From positions 479,319-543,318 of the forward strand of contig CAVRGL010000010.1 in the NCBI GenBank assembly GCA_963720735.1: a stretch of 64,000 nt of DNA, in the 5' to 3' direction. The notes under the pieces were generated by a model. That model saw only the letters and a program-made list of their open reading frames with translations, did no database searches and had not been told where the DNA came from. Positions 25,736 to 33,797 of this stretch are shown in pieces. The translations under genes were made by a program, and so were the position numbers. The number at the start of each line of letters is the position of its first letter. The first letter of the stretch is position 1. This DNA is from JBBRHQ01 sp963720735. Lineage in GTDB: Bacteria; Actinomycetota; Thermoleophilia; Solirubrobacterales; 70-9.

Positions 25736-26635
25736 CTACGCGCCACCCTCGAGACCAAATGGATCCGACCCGGCATCGCGCGGGAGCACCAGGACGCAGC
25801 ACGGTACCGAGCGCATCACCTCGGCCGAGACGCTGCCGAGCAGCGTGCGGCGAATCGGCCCGTAGCCGCGGGAGCCGAGAACAAGGAGATCGAGGTCCTT
25901 CGCCGCATCGATCAGCTCGGCCGGAGGTTCTCCGTGCACGAGGCTCGTCTCGACCTCGACCCCGGCGGGAGGATCGGCGACCGCCTGGTCAAGCGCTGTC
26001 TGCAGCTCCAGCTCGCGCGGACCGGCGAGCTTTTCCTCGCTGAGCATGCTGAGGACGGCGCCGATCACGTCTGTGGACAGGGGCGGGGCCACCGCGATCG
26101 CGTGGAGACTTGCGTGAACGCGACCCGCGATATCCCTCGCGGCGGCGGCCGCCGCCTCCGTCTCCTGGGATTCGTCGACCCCGACGCCGATCCGGCCGAG
26201 CCTCCGCTCTTCCCGCTTGGCGTAGCCGGACGGCGCGACGGCTATCGGGCACTCCGATCCGGAGAGCATCGTCAATCCGAGACTGCCCAGGAGAATCTGG
26301 CCGACCTGGCCCCGATGGGCCGCGCCCAGCACGACGGCGAGCGGCTTCTCGCTCTCGATCAAGCCGCTCAGGGCGCGCCCGGCCGACTCGTCGAACAGCG
26401 TCACGGTTTCGATCTCGAACTCGGAGAGCACCTGCCTTGCCTTCTCGAACAGAGACTCCGAGTCGGCCTCCGCCCTCTGCCTGAGCTCGGGCTCGGCCAC
26501 CAGATAGGGAGGGATGCGCTGGACCGTCGTCACCAACGGCTTGGCCCCGAGCGCGGCGGCCAGCACGCCTCCCAGCGCGAGGGCGTCCTCGGCATTGGGG
26601 CTGCCGTCATAGGCGATGATGATCTTGCCCTGCAT
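25736..26635 (-). CDS. Universal stress protein with two tandem UspA domains
   Basis: 299 residues. Domain 1 begins IIIAYDGSPNAEDALALGG and ends near LGAAHRGQVGQILLGSLG. Domain 2 begins RLGRIGVGVDESQETEAAAAAA and ends LVLGSRGYGPIRRTLLGSVSAEVMRSVPCCVLVLP, carrying the Gly-x2-Gly-x9-Gly-Ser ATP-binding motif. ATG at 26635 is preceded by GGAGGG at ideal spacing; an upstream in-frame ATG is rejected. Cytosolic regulator or ATP-binding stress protein, first gene of a minus-strand run with GT4, P-type ATPase, CoA transferase and fgd. Confidence 0.9.
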   Translation of the reverse strand: MQGKIIIAYDGSPNAEDALALGGVLAAALGAKPLVTTVQRIPPYLVAEPELRQRAEADSESLFEKARQVLSEFEIETVTLFDESAGRALSGLIESEKPLAVVLGAAHRGQVGQILLGSLGLTMLSGSECPIAVAPSGYAKREERRLGRIGVGVDESQETEAAAAAARDIAGRVHASLHAIAVAPPLSTDVIGAVLSMLSEEKLAGPRELELQTALDQAVADPPAGVEVETSLVHGEPPAELIDAAKDLDLLVLGSRGYGPIRRTLLGSVSAEVMRSVPCCVLVLPRDAGSDPFGLEGGA

Positions 26636-26747
26636 CGGCCCTCCGGTTCGCTGGGGAGAGCCCAACTCTAGACCGGGCTCCGAGGCAGCGCCATCGTGGG
26701 TTCTCCACAATGTTTTCGCGGGTCCTGCGGGATCAAAACCAGGCGGA

Positions 26748-28259
26748 CTAGCCCCGGGCGTGCTTCACCCTGACCTTGCGGGAGACGACCTGCGAGGCGC
26801 CGACGCCGTCCACGGCGAGCACCCGGACCCGGAAGCTGCCGGCGTGCTCGAACGTGTGATGCACGGACCTCCCTCGAGCACGGCTCCCGTCGCCGAACCT
26901 CCATCGGATCGAGGCCCCCCAGACGTCGAAGACCCGCGCCGCTGCCCGGACCCGGACGCCCCGCCGGATCACCCGGGGGATCGACAGCCGTTTGATCTTT
27001 GGTGCGACTGCGTCGAAGCCCGCGCCCTTGCTGCCACCGCCCTGGCGCCAGACGGCGATGCCGTCGCCGGCGCCGTCCAGGGCCATCTCCGGTCGCTGCG
27101 CGGTGCGGCTGAGGACATGCGTGGGGCCGTTGCCACCCGCCCCCCCGACCCGGGGCAGGAAGCGCACCGTCCCGGACGGATCGGCCCAACCGACCATCGC
27201 GTCCCCCGCCGGCCCCATCGCGACGCCGGCGCTCAGGGATTGCGAGGTCGAGAGCGTCGCCCGCGCGCCGCAGGAGGAGCTCACCGCGCTGATGCAGGTC
27301 GTGGGCAGGAAGGGATCGGCGTCGTGCGCGGCGTCGTGCTCGACCCAGACGACGCGCGCGTTGCCCGCGTCGTCCACGGCGACGTCGTGTGCCTGGGACG
27401 TGAATCCCGGGCTGGTCAGCGTCTGCGTGAAGCTGAGCACCCCGGCGGCGCTCAGCTTGCGGGTCTCGGTCAGTGACGCAGTGGCGGTGTCATGCCGCCA
27501 GACGATCGTGGCGTTGCCGGCGGGATCGACCGCCACCCGTGGCGTGTCAGAGAGCTCGGGGGACGGCGGCGTCGAGATGTCATTGACCGCCGAGAGCGCC
27601 TGGCTGTCGAAGTCGAGGGTGCGGGCCTTGACCTTGGTGTTCGGCGGCGCGTCGGGGGTGGTCCAGACCAGGGTCGCGTCGCCGTCGGAGGCGACGTCGA
27701 GGTCGAACTCCCGTGTCTTCTGTCCGCTGACCGTGAACGGAGCCGTCGTGCCGATGGTCCCGTCCGCGGCGCGGGTTCGCGCCGCCGCGGTCCGGCCCGG
27801 GTCGCTGCTGATCCAGGCGAGGACTGCTCTTCCGTTCCTCGCCACCGCCACCCTCGCCCCCACCGCTCCCTGCTGCACCTTCTGTATCGGCGTCAGCGTT
27901 CCATCGCGCCGGCGCACCCGGGTCTCGATGGCGCCCGCCCGTATCCAGGCGAGGTAGGTATCGCCGCGTGCGTCCATGTCGAAGTCGGCGCCCGACGCGC
28001 CGTTCGGGAACGGATGCGTCAGGGGGCCGAGCGGACCACCGGCGGGACGGAAGCGCAGCGCCGGACCGGCGCTCGTGTTGAGCTCGATCGCGACGTCCCC
28101 GCGGGGCGTCATCTTCACCGCGCTGACGTCGGTGGCGCCGAGGCCGAAGGTCGGCAGCCAGGCGGCGGCCAAGGCGGAAGGGGTGATCGCGCAAGCGAGG
28201 ACGGCTGCCGCGACGGCGGCGCAAACGCCACCTGCCGCCGATCTGACCGACCTGAGCAT
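26748..28259 (-). CDS. Secreted beta-repeat protein with C-terminal PKD domain
   Basis: 503 residues with a cleavable signal peptide ending near ALAAA. About six repeats resembling blades follow (D..GxAxxVW/AWxx patterns, for example ADFDMDARGDTYLAWI, VAVDPAGNATIVWRHD, DVAVDDAGNARVVWVEHD), suggesting a beta-propeller-like sensor or adhesin. The last 80 residues form a PKD-type domain with RWRFGDGSRARGRSVHHTF and GSFRVRVLAVD. Paired cysteines occur in the middle. No enzyme motif. ATG is 7 nt after TACTCT on the minus strand. Extracellular role inferred, function unknown. Confidence 0.8.
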   Translation of the reverse strand: MLRSVRSAAGGVCAAVAAAVLACAITPSALAAAWLPTFGLGATDVSAVKMTPRGDVAIELNTSAGPALRFRPAGGPLGPLTHPFPNGASGADFDMDARGDTYLAWIRAGAIETRVRRRDGTLTPIQKVQQGAVGARVAVARNGRAVLAWISSDPGRTAAARTRAADGTIGTTAPFTVSGQKTREFDLDVASDGDATLVWTTPDAPPNTKVKARTLDFDSQALSAVNDISTPPSPELSDTPRVAVDPAGNATIVWRHDTATASLTETRKLSAAGVLSFTQTLTSPGFTSQAHDVAVDDAGNARVVWVEHDAAHDADPFLPTTCISAVSSSCGARATLSTSQSLSAGVAMGPAGDAMVGWADPSGTVRFLPRVGGAGGNGPTHVLSRTAQRPEMALDGAGDGIAVWRQGGGSKGAGFDAVAPKIKRLSIPRVIRRGVRVRAAARVFDVWGASIRWRFGDGSRARGRSVHHTFEHAGSFRVRVLAVDGVGASQVVSRKVRVKHARG

Positions 28260-28266
28260 CGGGGCC

Positions 28267-28272
28267 AGAGTA
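28267..28272 (-). promoter_or_regulatory. Putative -10 (TACTCT)
   Basis: On the minus strand TACTCT lies 7 nt before the ATG at 28259 of the secreted PKD protein. No Shine-Dalgarno sequence is present in between, as expected for a leaderless mRNA. Confidence 0.35.
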
Positions 28273-28390
28273 GCGCTGGTTTGACGCGAATCCGAACGGG
28301 AAAGGATGTCTCAGGTGCGTCCGCACCCCAGTCCCAGTCCGTCATGTATCGTCGCCCGCCGTTTCGTCCCGCGGCGCTCGAGGAGGCACG

Positions 28391-28870
28391 ATGAGGAAGA
28401 TCACCCCGAATCTGTGGTTCGACACCGAGGCCGAGGAGGCCGCCGAGTTCTACACATCGGTGTTCGAGAATTCGCGCCTGCTCGGCGTCACTCACTACAC
28501 CGAGGCCGGGCCCCGGCCGGCGGGCACCGTGATGACGGTCGAGTTCGAGCTCGACGGGCAGCGCTTCGTCGGGATCAACGGGGGCTCGCAGTTCAAGTTC
28601 GACGAGGCCGTCTCATTCGAGATCGACTGCGAGAAGCAGGAAGAGATCGACTACTTCTGGGAGAAGCTCTCCGAGGGGGGCGAGGAGGGTCCGTGCGGCT
28701 GGCTCAAGGACCGTTACGGGCTCTCCTGGCAGGTCGTGCCCACCGGCATGGAGGAGCTGTTCAACGATCCCGACCCGAAGCGGGCCGAGCGGGCAATGAG
28801 GGCGATGCTGGGGATGGGCAAGCTCGACATCGACGCTCTGCGCAGGGCGGCCGAGGGTGCCGATGCATAG
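28391..28870 (+). CDS. PhnB-like / 3-demethylubiquinone-methyltransferase-type VOC protein
   Basis: 159 residues, cytosolic. Starts KITPNLWFDTEAEEAAEFYTSVF and contains GTVMTVEFELDGQRFVGINGG, FEIDCEKQEEIDYFWEKLSEGG, CGWLKDRYGLSWQVVPTGM and a helical end RAMLGMGKLDIDAL. These define the YjdN/PhnB branch of the VOC fold (Pfam 3-dmu-9_3-mt). The family name does not imply methyltransferase activity. ATG preceded by GAGGAGG at good spacing. Its stop codon lies inside the TAGGCT that precedes the MMPL transporter gene. Confidence 0.9.
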   Translation: MRKITPNLWFDTEAEEAAEFYTSVFENSRLLGVTHYTEAGPRPAGTVMTVEFELDGQRFVGINGGSQFKFDEAVSFEIDCEKQEEIDYFWEKLSEGGEEGPCGWLKDRYGLSWQVVPTGMEELFNDPDPKRAERAMRAMLGMGKLDIDALRRAAEGADA

Positions 28871-28873
28871 GCT
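28868..28873 (+). promoter_or_regulatory. Putative -10 (TAGGCT) overlapping a stop codon
   Basis: TAGGCT lies 9 nt before the ATG at 28883 and its TAG is also the stop codon of the PhnB-like gene. It may allow the MMPL transporter to be transcribed independently. The spacing matches other putative leaderless promoters in this window. Confidence 0.35.
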
Positions 28874-28882
28874 GGGTGGAAG

Positions 28883-31033
28883 ATGACCCGCCGCCTGGCC
28901 AGGCTCGCCGACATCTCCTACCGCTACCGCGGCCGCATGGTGCTGGCCTGGATCGCGGCGGCGGTGGTGATCATCGGGGTCGGCTCCTCGCTTGCCGGCG
29001 AATACAACGCTGACTACAACACGCCGGGCTCAGAGTCGAAGCGGGCCAGCGACATCACCGAGCAGCGCTTCGGCGGCTACTCGGGCCAGGAGATCTATGT
29101 GGTCTGGAAGGACCCGCGCGGCGCAGCCTCCCCCGCGGCCCGGAAGCGGCTCGCGGGCTTCTTCGCCCAGACGGGACAGGTCGACCACATTGCCGCCCAT
29201 ACCCCGATCCGGCTCTCGCAGGACGGGACGATCGGCTCGACCACGCTGCCGATGACCGTCCCCGGCTGGGATGTGCCCAAATCGGATGGCCAGAAGCTGA
29301 TCGCCGCCGCGGACCAAAACAGCGGCGACGGTCTGGAGATCAAGCTCGGCGGGGATCCGATCTACGCAGCCCAGTCGCAGTCCAACCCGGAGGGGATCGG
29401 GTTCCTCGGCGCCGCGATAGTGCTGCTGATCGCCTTCGGCTCCGTGGTCGCCGCCGGACTGCCACTGGCCATCGCCCTGGTCGGCCTCGGCATCTCCTCC
29501 GCCGGCCTGATCGCGCTGCTCGCCCACGTCCTCGACGTCCCCGACTGGACTACGGCGGTCTCCGGGTTGATCGGGATCGGCGTCGGCATCGACTACTCGC
29601 TGCTCGTCCTCACCCGCTTCCGCGCGGCGATGGCGGAGGGCAAGGACCGCCACGACGCCGTGGTCGAAGCGATCACGACCGCGGGGCGCAGCGCGATCAT
29701 CGCCGGCTGCACCGTGGTGATCGCGGTGCTCGGCCTGGTCCTCACGGGCCTCGACTACATGTACGGGGTGGCGATCTCGACCTCGCTCGCGGTGCTGGTC
29801 GTGATGCTCGCCTCGATCACCCTGTTGCCGGCGCTGCTCTCCTATCTCGGACCGAGGGTGGACCGGCTGCGCATCCCCTTCCTCAGCCGCGGCCTCGAGG
29901 TGAAGGCTGACGGCGATTCTCTCGCCGCCCGCTGGAGCCACGCCGTGCAGCGACGCCCCTGGACGGCGGCGATCCTCGCCACAGTGGTGCTGCTGGCCCT
30001 CGCCGCCCCGGCGCTGGGCATGCGCCTCGGGTTCCCTGACGCCGGCAACGACCCGCCGGACACGATGACCCGCCAGGCCTACGATCTCAACGCGGAGGGA
30101 TTTGGTCCCGGCGTCAACGGCCCGCTGGTGATCGCCGCCGCCATGCCCGGTCCCGCCGCCAAGCCCAAGGTCGAGACCTTCGCCAAGCAGCTGCGCCGTG
30201 AGCCCGGGATCCAGTTCGTCGCCCCGCCCCGCTTCAACGCCCCCGGCAACGCGGCGATCGTCACCGTGATCCCCACCGGGTCACCGCAGGCCAAGGAGAC
30301 CGAGGACCTGGTCAACCGGCTGCGCGACGACGTCATACCGAGGGACCTCGGGGGAACGGGAATCCGCGCCGAGGTTGGCGGCGTCACGGCTGCGCTCGAG
30401 GACCAGAGCGAATACATGAAGGGGCGGATGCCCCTGTTCATCATCGCCGTGGTCGGGCTGTCCTTCCTGCTCCTCCTGGTCGCCTTCCACTCGCCGCTGA
30501 TCTCGCTGAAGGCGGCGATCATGAACCTGCTCTCGGTCAGCGCCGCCTACGGGGTGATGACCCTGGTCTCGCACGGTGGTGCGGTCGGGAAGCTGATCGG
30601 GATCGACCACGAGGTGCCGGTCGCGCCGTTCATGCCGGTGATGATGTTCGCGATCCTCTTCGGCCTCTCGATGGACTACGAGGTGTTCCTGATCTCGCGG
30701 ATCCGCGAGGAGTACCTGAAGGACGGTGACACGCGGCGGGCTGTCGCCGACGGCCTGGCGAAGACGGCGCGGGTGATCACCGCTGCGGCGGCGATCATGG
30801 TCGTCGTCTTCCTCGCCTTCCTCGCGGCCCCCGACGTCTTCCTGAAGCTGTTCGGGATCGGGCTCGCCTCGGCGATCTTCCTCGACGCCACCGTGGTGCG
30901 GATGGTGCTCGTCCCGGCGGTGATGCAGCTGCTCGGCGCGCGCAACTGGTGGATCCCGGATTGGCTGGAGCAGATCCTCCCGCGGCTCGACGTCGAGTCG
31001 GTCGGGCTCGGCACCGCCGAGGGGCGCTCCTGA
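28883..31033 (+). CDS. MMPL/RND-family transporter
   Basis: 716-residue inner-membrane protein with the two-half layout of MMPL transporters: an N-terminal membrane segment, an extracytoplasmic domain, a block of about five membrane segments (from GFLGAAIVLLIAFGSV), a second extracytoplasmic domain (about 395-510) and a second block ending near VVRMVLVPAVMQLLG. Conserved GIGVGIDYSLLVLTRFR and LFGLSMDYEVFLISRIREEY carry the Asp-Tyr pairs of the proton relay. Likely exports lipids or hydrophobic compounds. ATG 9 nt after TAGGCT. Confidence 0.92.
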   Translation: MTRRLARLADISYRYRGRMVLAWIAAAVVIIGVGSSLAGEYNADYNTPGSESKRASDITEQRFGGYSGQEIYVVWKDPRGAASPAARKRLAGFFAQTGQVDHIAAHTPIRLSQDGTIGSTTLPMTVPGWDVPKSDGQKLIAAADQNSGDGLEIKLGGDPIYAAQSQSNPEGIGFLGAAIVLLIAFGSVVAAGLPLAIALVGLGISSAGLIALLAHVLDVPDWTTAVSGLIGIGVGIDYSLLVLTRFRAAMAEGKDRHDAVVEAITTAGRSAIIAGCTVVIAVLGLVLTGLDYMYGVAISTSLAVLVVMLASITLLPALLSYLGPRVDRLRIPFLSRGLEVKADGDSLAARWSHAVQRRPWTAAILATVVLLALAAPALGMRLGFPDAGNDPPDTMTRQAYDLNAEGFGPGVNGPLVIAAAMPGPAAKPKVETFAKQLRREPGIQFVAPPRFNAPGNAAIVTVIPTGSPQAKETEDLVNRLRDDVIPRDLGGTGIRAEVGGVTAALEDQSEYMKGRMPLFIIAVVGLSFLLLLVAFHSPLISLKAAIMNLLSVSAAYGVMTLVSHGGAVGKLIGIDHEVPVAPFMPVMMFAILFGLSMDYEVFLISRIREEYLKDGDTRRAVADGLAKTARVITAAAAIMVVVFLAFLAAPDVFLKLFGIGLASAIFLDATVVRMVLVPAVMQLLGARNWWIPDWLEQILPRLDVESVGLGTAEGRS

Positions 31034-31114
31034 AGCCGGCGGAAGGCCAGCCGGCACACGCCGGATCTGTCAAGCTGACCCAACGTCCTCGTCCCCGGGG
31101 GTTGGAGGTCAGAA

Positions 31115-31696
31115 ATGGAGAGGAACCATCGGCTCCGACAGTGGGGGTTGGGTCTGCTCGTCCTCGGCTTCCTGGCCGGGATGGCGGTGGTTCCGGGGGC
31201 CGCGGCCCCGCAGTCGCAGCCCAGCGACCTCGCCGGTGCCCGCGGCCGGGATGTCGTCGACATCGCGCTCAAGATCTCCGTGTCGCGCAATGTGGTCCCT
31301 TTCGGGGGTTCGCTGAGGGAGGTGATGACGGTGACCAACCGCGGCACCATTCCCGTGCCGACCGGCCAGTATCTGCAGCTGGCGTTCGGCCAGGAGATCA
31401 ACCGACCGGGCCAGCAGCACTACCCGGGCAAGGCGGCCTACGCCTTCGCCAGGTCGCGGGGCGGGCACTGCAGCCACGGCACCTACGGTCCCACCAGCAA
31501 GGTCCAGACCTTCGCCTGCGACCTCAGGCACCTCGATCCGGGAGAGCGCCAAATCACCCGCATCAAGATCAGGAAGGTCAAGGGGCCGCTTCTGCTCGAC
31601 GCCGGGGGGTTCTACGGTTCCAGCGGTCGCGTCTATGACGACCGCAGAGGGAACGACGCGGAGCGGGCGATCATCCACGTGCGACGGCGGCATTAG
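31115..31696 (+). CDS. Exported protein with CARDB/DUF11-like domain
   Basis: 193 residues: signal peptide (GLGLLVLGFLAGMAVVPGAAA), then a single beta-sandwich-like region. DVVDIALKISVSRNVVPFGGSLREVMTVTNRGTIPVPTGQYLQLAF resembles CARDB or DUF11 domains that stack on surface proteins. Two cysteines (GGHCSHG, TFACDL) may be disulfide-bonded. ATG preceded by GGAGG 6 nt upstream. The gene ends 22 bp before the SRPBCC gene. Function unknown. Confidence 0.7.
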   Translation: MERNHRLRQWGLGLLVLGFLAGMAVVPGAAAPQSQPSDLAGARGRDVVDIALKISVSRNVVPFGGSLREVMTVTNRGTIPVPTGQYLQLAFGQEINRPGQQHYPGKAAYAFARSRGGHCSHGTYGPTSKVQTFACDLRHLDPGERQITRIKIRKVKGPLLLDAGGFYGSSGRVYDDRRGNDAERAIIHVRRRH

Positions 31697-31718
31697 GCGA
31701 AGCGGGCACACTGCTGCG

Positions 31719-32171
31719 ATGGAGGCGCAATCGGGCGAGCTGGCGCTGGAGATCAAGCGAATCTTCGCCGCGCCGCGACCCGTCGTCTTCGCCGCCTTCA
31801 CCAATGGAGATCTGCTTGCGCAGTGGTGGGGACCGCAGGGGTTCACGATCCCTGCGATCGAGTTCCCCGCCGAGCCCGCGGAGCGCTACCGGATCGAGAT
31901 GCAGCCACCCGAGGGGGAGGCGTTCGGCCTGCGCGGCGAGTTCCGCGAGGTCGTTCCGCCATCCCGCCTCGCCTTCTCCTTCGCATGGGAGGATCCCGAT
32001 CCCGACGACGTCGAGAACCTGGTCAGCCTGGTCTTCCGGGAGCTGGAAGGGTCGACCGAGGTGTCGCTGGACCAGCGCCCGTTCGCGACCGAGGCGCGCC
32101 GCGCCCTCCACCGCGACGGCTGGACAGACAGCTTCGAGAAACTCGAGGCGCAGCTCTCCGGGCGGTCCTGA
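31719..32171 (+). CDS. SRPBCC (AHSA1/START-like) domain protein
   Basis: 150 residues with the helix-grip pattern: EIKRIFAAPRPVVFAAFTNGDLLAQWWGP near the N-terminus, a central RIEMQPPEGEAFGLRGEFREVVPPSRLAFSFAW, and a C-terminal helix HRDGWTDSFEKLEAQL. This is the activator-of-Hsp90-like branch of SRPBCC proteins, which bind hydrophobic ligands. ATG at 31719 matches the family start; an in-frame ATG 84 bp upstream lies inside the previous gene and is rejected. Ligand unknown. Confidence 0.88.
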   Translation: MEAQSGELALEIKRIFAAPRPVVFAAFTNGDLLAQWWGPQGFTIPAIEFPAEPAERYRIEMQPPEGEAFGLRGEFREVVPPSRLAFSFAWEDPDPDDVENLVSLVFRELEGSTEVSLDQRPFATEARRALHRDGWTDSFEKLEAQLSGRS

Positions 32172-32234
32172 CGAGGCCGGCAAGCGCGCGCCGGGCTTGA
32201 CAACCCGCCGCGTTGCCGGGGAGAATCTCGGCCC

Positions 32235-32699
32235 TTGCCGTCGACCTCCGCATTACCCGTCCGCCGGGCGCTCCGAAGCAGGCTGATTCGCTGGAGCGCG
32301 CTCACCGCTCTGCTCGTCATCGGCGCGACCACCGTGGCGCTCGGCGCCGGCCACCGGGTGAAATTCCCAAGCCGCTGCACCAACTCGGTCTACAGGCCGC
32401 ACCATTTCGTCGCAGCCTGTGCCGATGCCGGTCTGATCGTCAAGAAGATCCGCTGGCACCACTACGGCTCCCGCTATGCGAAGGGCCGAGGCGAGGCCGT
32501 GTTCAAGACCTGCATTCCGGACTGCGCCAGCGGCGGATTGGGTCACAGCCGCGCGAAGGTGCGGCTCTACAGGCCGCGGCGATGCCCCAACGTCGGGGGC
32601 CTGCACTTCACCAAGGTGCGGATCAAGTTCCTCGGGCCGAACCCCCCCGGCCAACCCGGCGTCGAGCGCTTTCCGTTCCCCTGCCGGATGCTCAGCTAG
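32235..32699 (+). CDS. Small exported Cys-rich basic protein
   Basis: 154 residues with TTG start and a signal segment (WSALTALLVIGATTVALGAG). The mature part is basic and contains six cysteines (RCTNSV, AACADAG, TCIPDCASGG, RRCPNVGG, FPCRML), suggesting a disulfide-stabilised secreted fold. KVRLYRPRRCPNVGGLHFTKVRIKF reads as alternating beta strands. No known domain recognised. It lies between SRPBCC and VOC genes on the same strand. Confidence 0.6.
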   Translation: MPSTSALPVRRALRSRLIRWSALTALLVIGATTVALGAGHRVKFPSRCTNSVYRPHHFVAACADAGLIVKKIRWHHYGSRYAKGRGEAVFKTCIPDCASGGLGHSRAKVRLYRPRRCPNVGGLHFTKVRIKFLGPNPPGQPGVERFPFPCRMLS

Positions 32700-32719
32700 A
32701 ACCGAAACGGAGGATGCTG

Positions 32720-33121
32720 ATGGCCGAGCTCCCCCAGCCCGAGACAGGGATCGCGCTGACCCACTTCATCGTCTCCGACGACGTCGAGCGCTCCCGTAAC
32801 TTCTACACCGAGGTGCTGGGGGGCGAAGCGGTGCGGGAGGGCGAGCCGACCTTCGTTGCGCTCGCCAACAGCTGGATCATCATCAACGTCGGTGGCGGGC
32901 CGACCGACGACAAGCCGACAGTGACCCTCGAGACCCCGCCGGACCCCGATCGGGTCAGCAGCTTCCTCAACATCCGGGTGGCGGACATCGAGTCGGTCTA
33001 TTCGGAGTGGAGAGCGCGCGGCGCCGAGTTCCTGACGCCGCCGAAGCGCCACGAGCACGAGATTCGCTGCTACATCCGCGACCCCGACGGGCATCTGATC
33101 GAGGTCGGCCAGGCGATCTGA
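32720..33121 (+). CDS. VOC-family protein
   Basis: 133 residues. Module one: ALTHFIVSDDVERSRNFYTEVLGGEAV with the first metal-ligand His. Module two: SSFLNIRVADIESVYSEWRARGAEF and RCYIRDPDGHLIEVGQA with the terminal Glu. Complete ligands suggest an active metal enzyme of the glyoxalase/dioxygenase-like superfamily. ATG at 32720 chosen because GGAGG (32709-32713) is 6 nt upstream; an ATG at 32714 is too close. Substrate unknown. Confidence 0.87.
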   Translation: MAELPQPETGIALTHFIVSDDVERSRNFYTEVLGGEAVREGEPTFVALANSWIIINVGGGPTDDKPTVTLETPPDPDRVSSFLNIRVADIESVYSEWRARGAEFLTPPKRHEHEIRCYIRDPDGHLIEVGQAI

Positions 33122-33161
33122 GCCCGAGCGGTCTCGGCCCGACGCTGCGGCGCAGTCGAAA

Positions 33162-33167
33162 TATGAT
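33162..33167 (+). promoter_or_regulatory. Putative -10 (TATGAT)
   Basis: TATGAT lies 6 nt before the ATG at 33174 of the molybdoenzyme gene, in an AT-rich patch (GAAATATGATC). No Shine-Dalgarno sequence precedes the ATG, so a leaderless transcript is likely. Confidence 0.45.
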
Positions 33168-33173
33168 CGGCCG

Positions 33174-33797
33174 ATGAGCGCGGACGACGAGCCCTTCGTC
33201 TCCCGCGGCTTCACCGGCCGGCGGCGGAGCCAGGAAGGCCTCAAAGGTCGGCTGCCGCCGGGCCAGTACGTCGAAGAGGGGTTTCCGGTGCTGACCGCCG
33301 GGCCTACTCCCGAGGTGGAGATCGGAGGCTGGCGCTTCCGGATCGACGGCATGGTCGCCGAGGAGGCAGAGTGGAGCTGGGAGGAGTTCGAGCGGCTTCC
33401 GTTCGAGGAGGTGCCATGCGACATCCACTGCGTCACCACGTGGTCGAAGCTCGGCACCAGCTTCCGCGGCGTCTCCCTCGACGCGCTCTTCGAGCAGGCA
33501 GAACCGCTGGCCGGCTACGCGATGGCCTACTCCTACGGCGGCTACACCACCAACCTCCCGATCGAGGACCTCAGCGACGGCAGGGCCTGGGTGGTCACCG
33601 AGCACGAGGGCCGGCCGCTGCCGCGCGAGCACGGCGGCCCGGCGCGGCTGCTCGTCCCCCATCTCTACTTCTGGAAGAGCGCCAAGTGGGTCGCGGGGCT
33701 GACCGTCGTCGACCACGATGAGCCTGGCTTCTGGGAGGCGAACGGCTACCACAACCGCGGCGATCCCTGGAAGGAGGAGCGCTATTGGACCGACTGA
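33174..33797 (+). CDS. Sulfite-oxidase-like molybdopterin-dependent oxidoreductase
   Basis: 207-residue SUOX-fold molybdoenzyme subunit. The Mo-ligand Cys86 is in CDIHCVTTWSKLGTSF, the family signature. Other conserved segments are VEIGGWRFRIDGMV and GGYTTNLPIEDL, and the C-terminal KSAKWVAGLTVVDHDEPGFWE matches the family end. No signal peptide or TAT motif, so probably cytosolic, unlike MsrP/YedY. It overlaps by 13 bp the gene for an FAD/NAD reductase, which is probably its electron partner. Substrate unknown; methionine sulfoxide or a related oxide is a possibility only. Confidence 0.9.
   Translation: MSADDEPFVSRGFTGRRRSQEGLKGRLPPGQYVEEGFPVLTAGPTPEVEIGGWRFRIDGMVAEEAEWSWEEFERLPFEEVPCDIHCVTTWSKLGTSFRGVSLDALFEQAEPLAGYAMAYSYGGYTTNLPIEDLSDGRAWVVTEHEGRPLPREHGGPARLLVPHLYFWKSAKWVAGLTVVDHDEPGFWEANGYHNRGDPWKEERYWTD

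Noticed and set aside
26712..26739. GTTTT...AAAAC inverted ends between the PKD and stress-protein genes
   Set aside because: Only the 5-bp ends pair well and the interior does not form a stable stem; too weak to call a terminator or operator.
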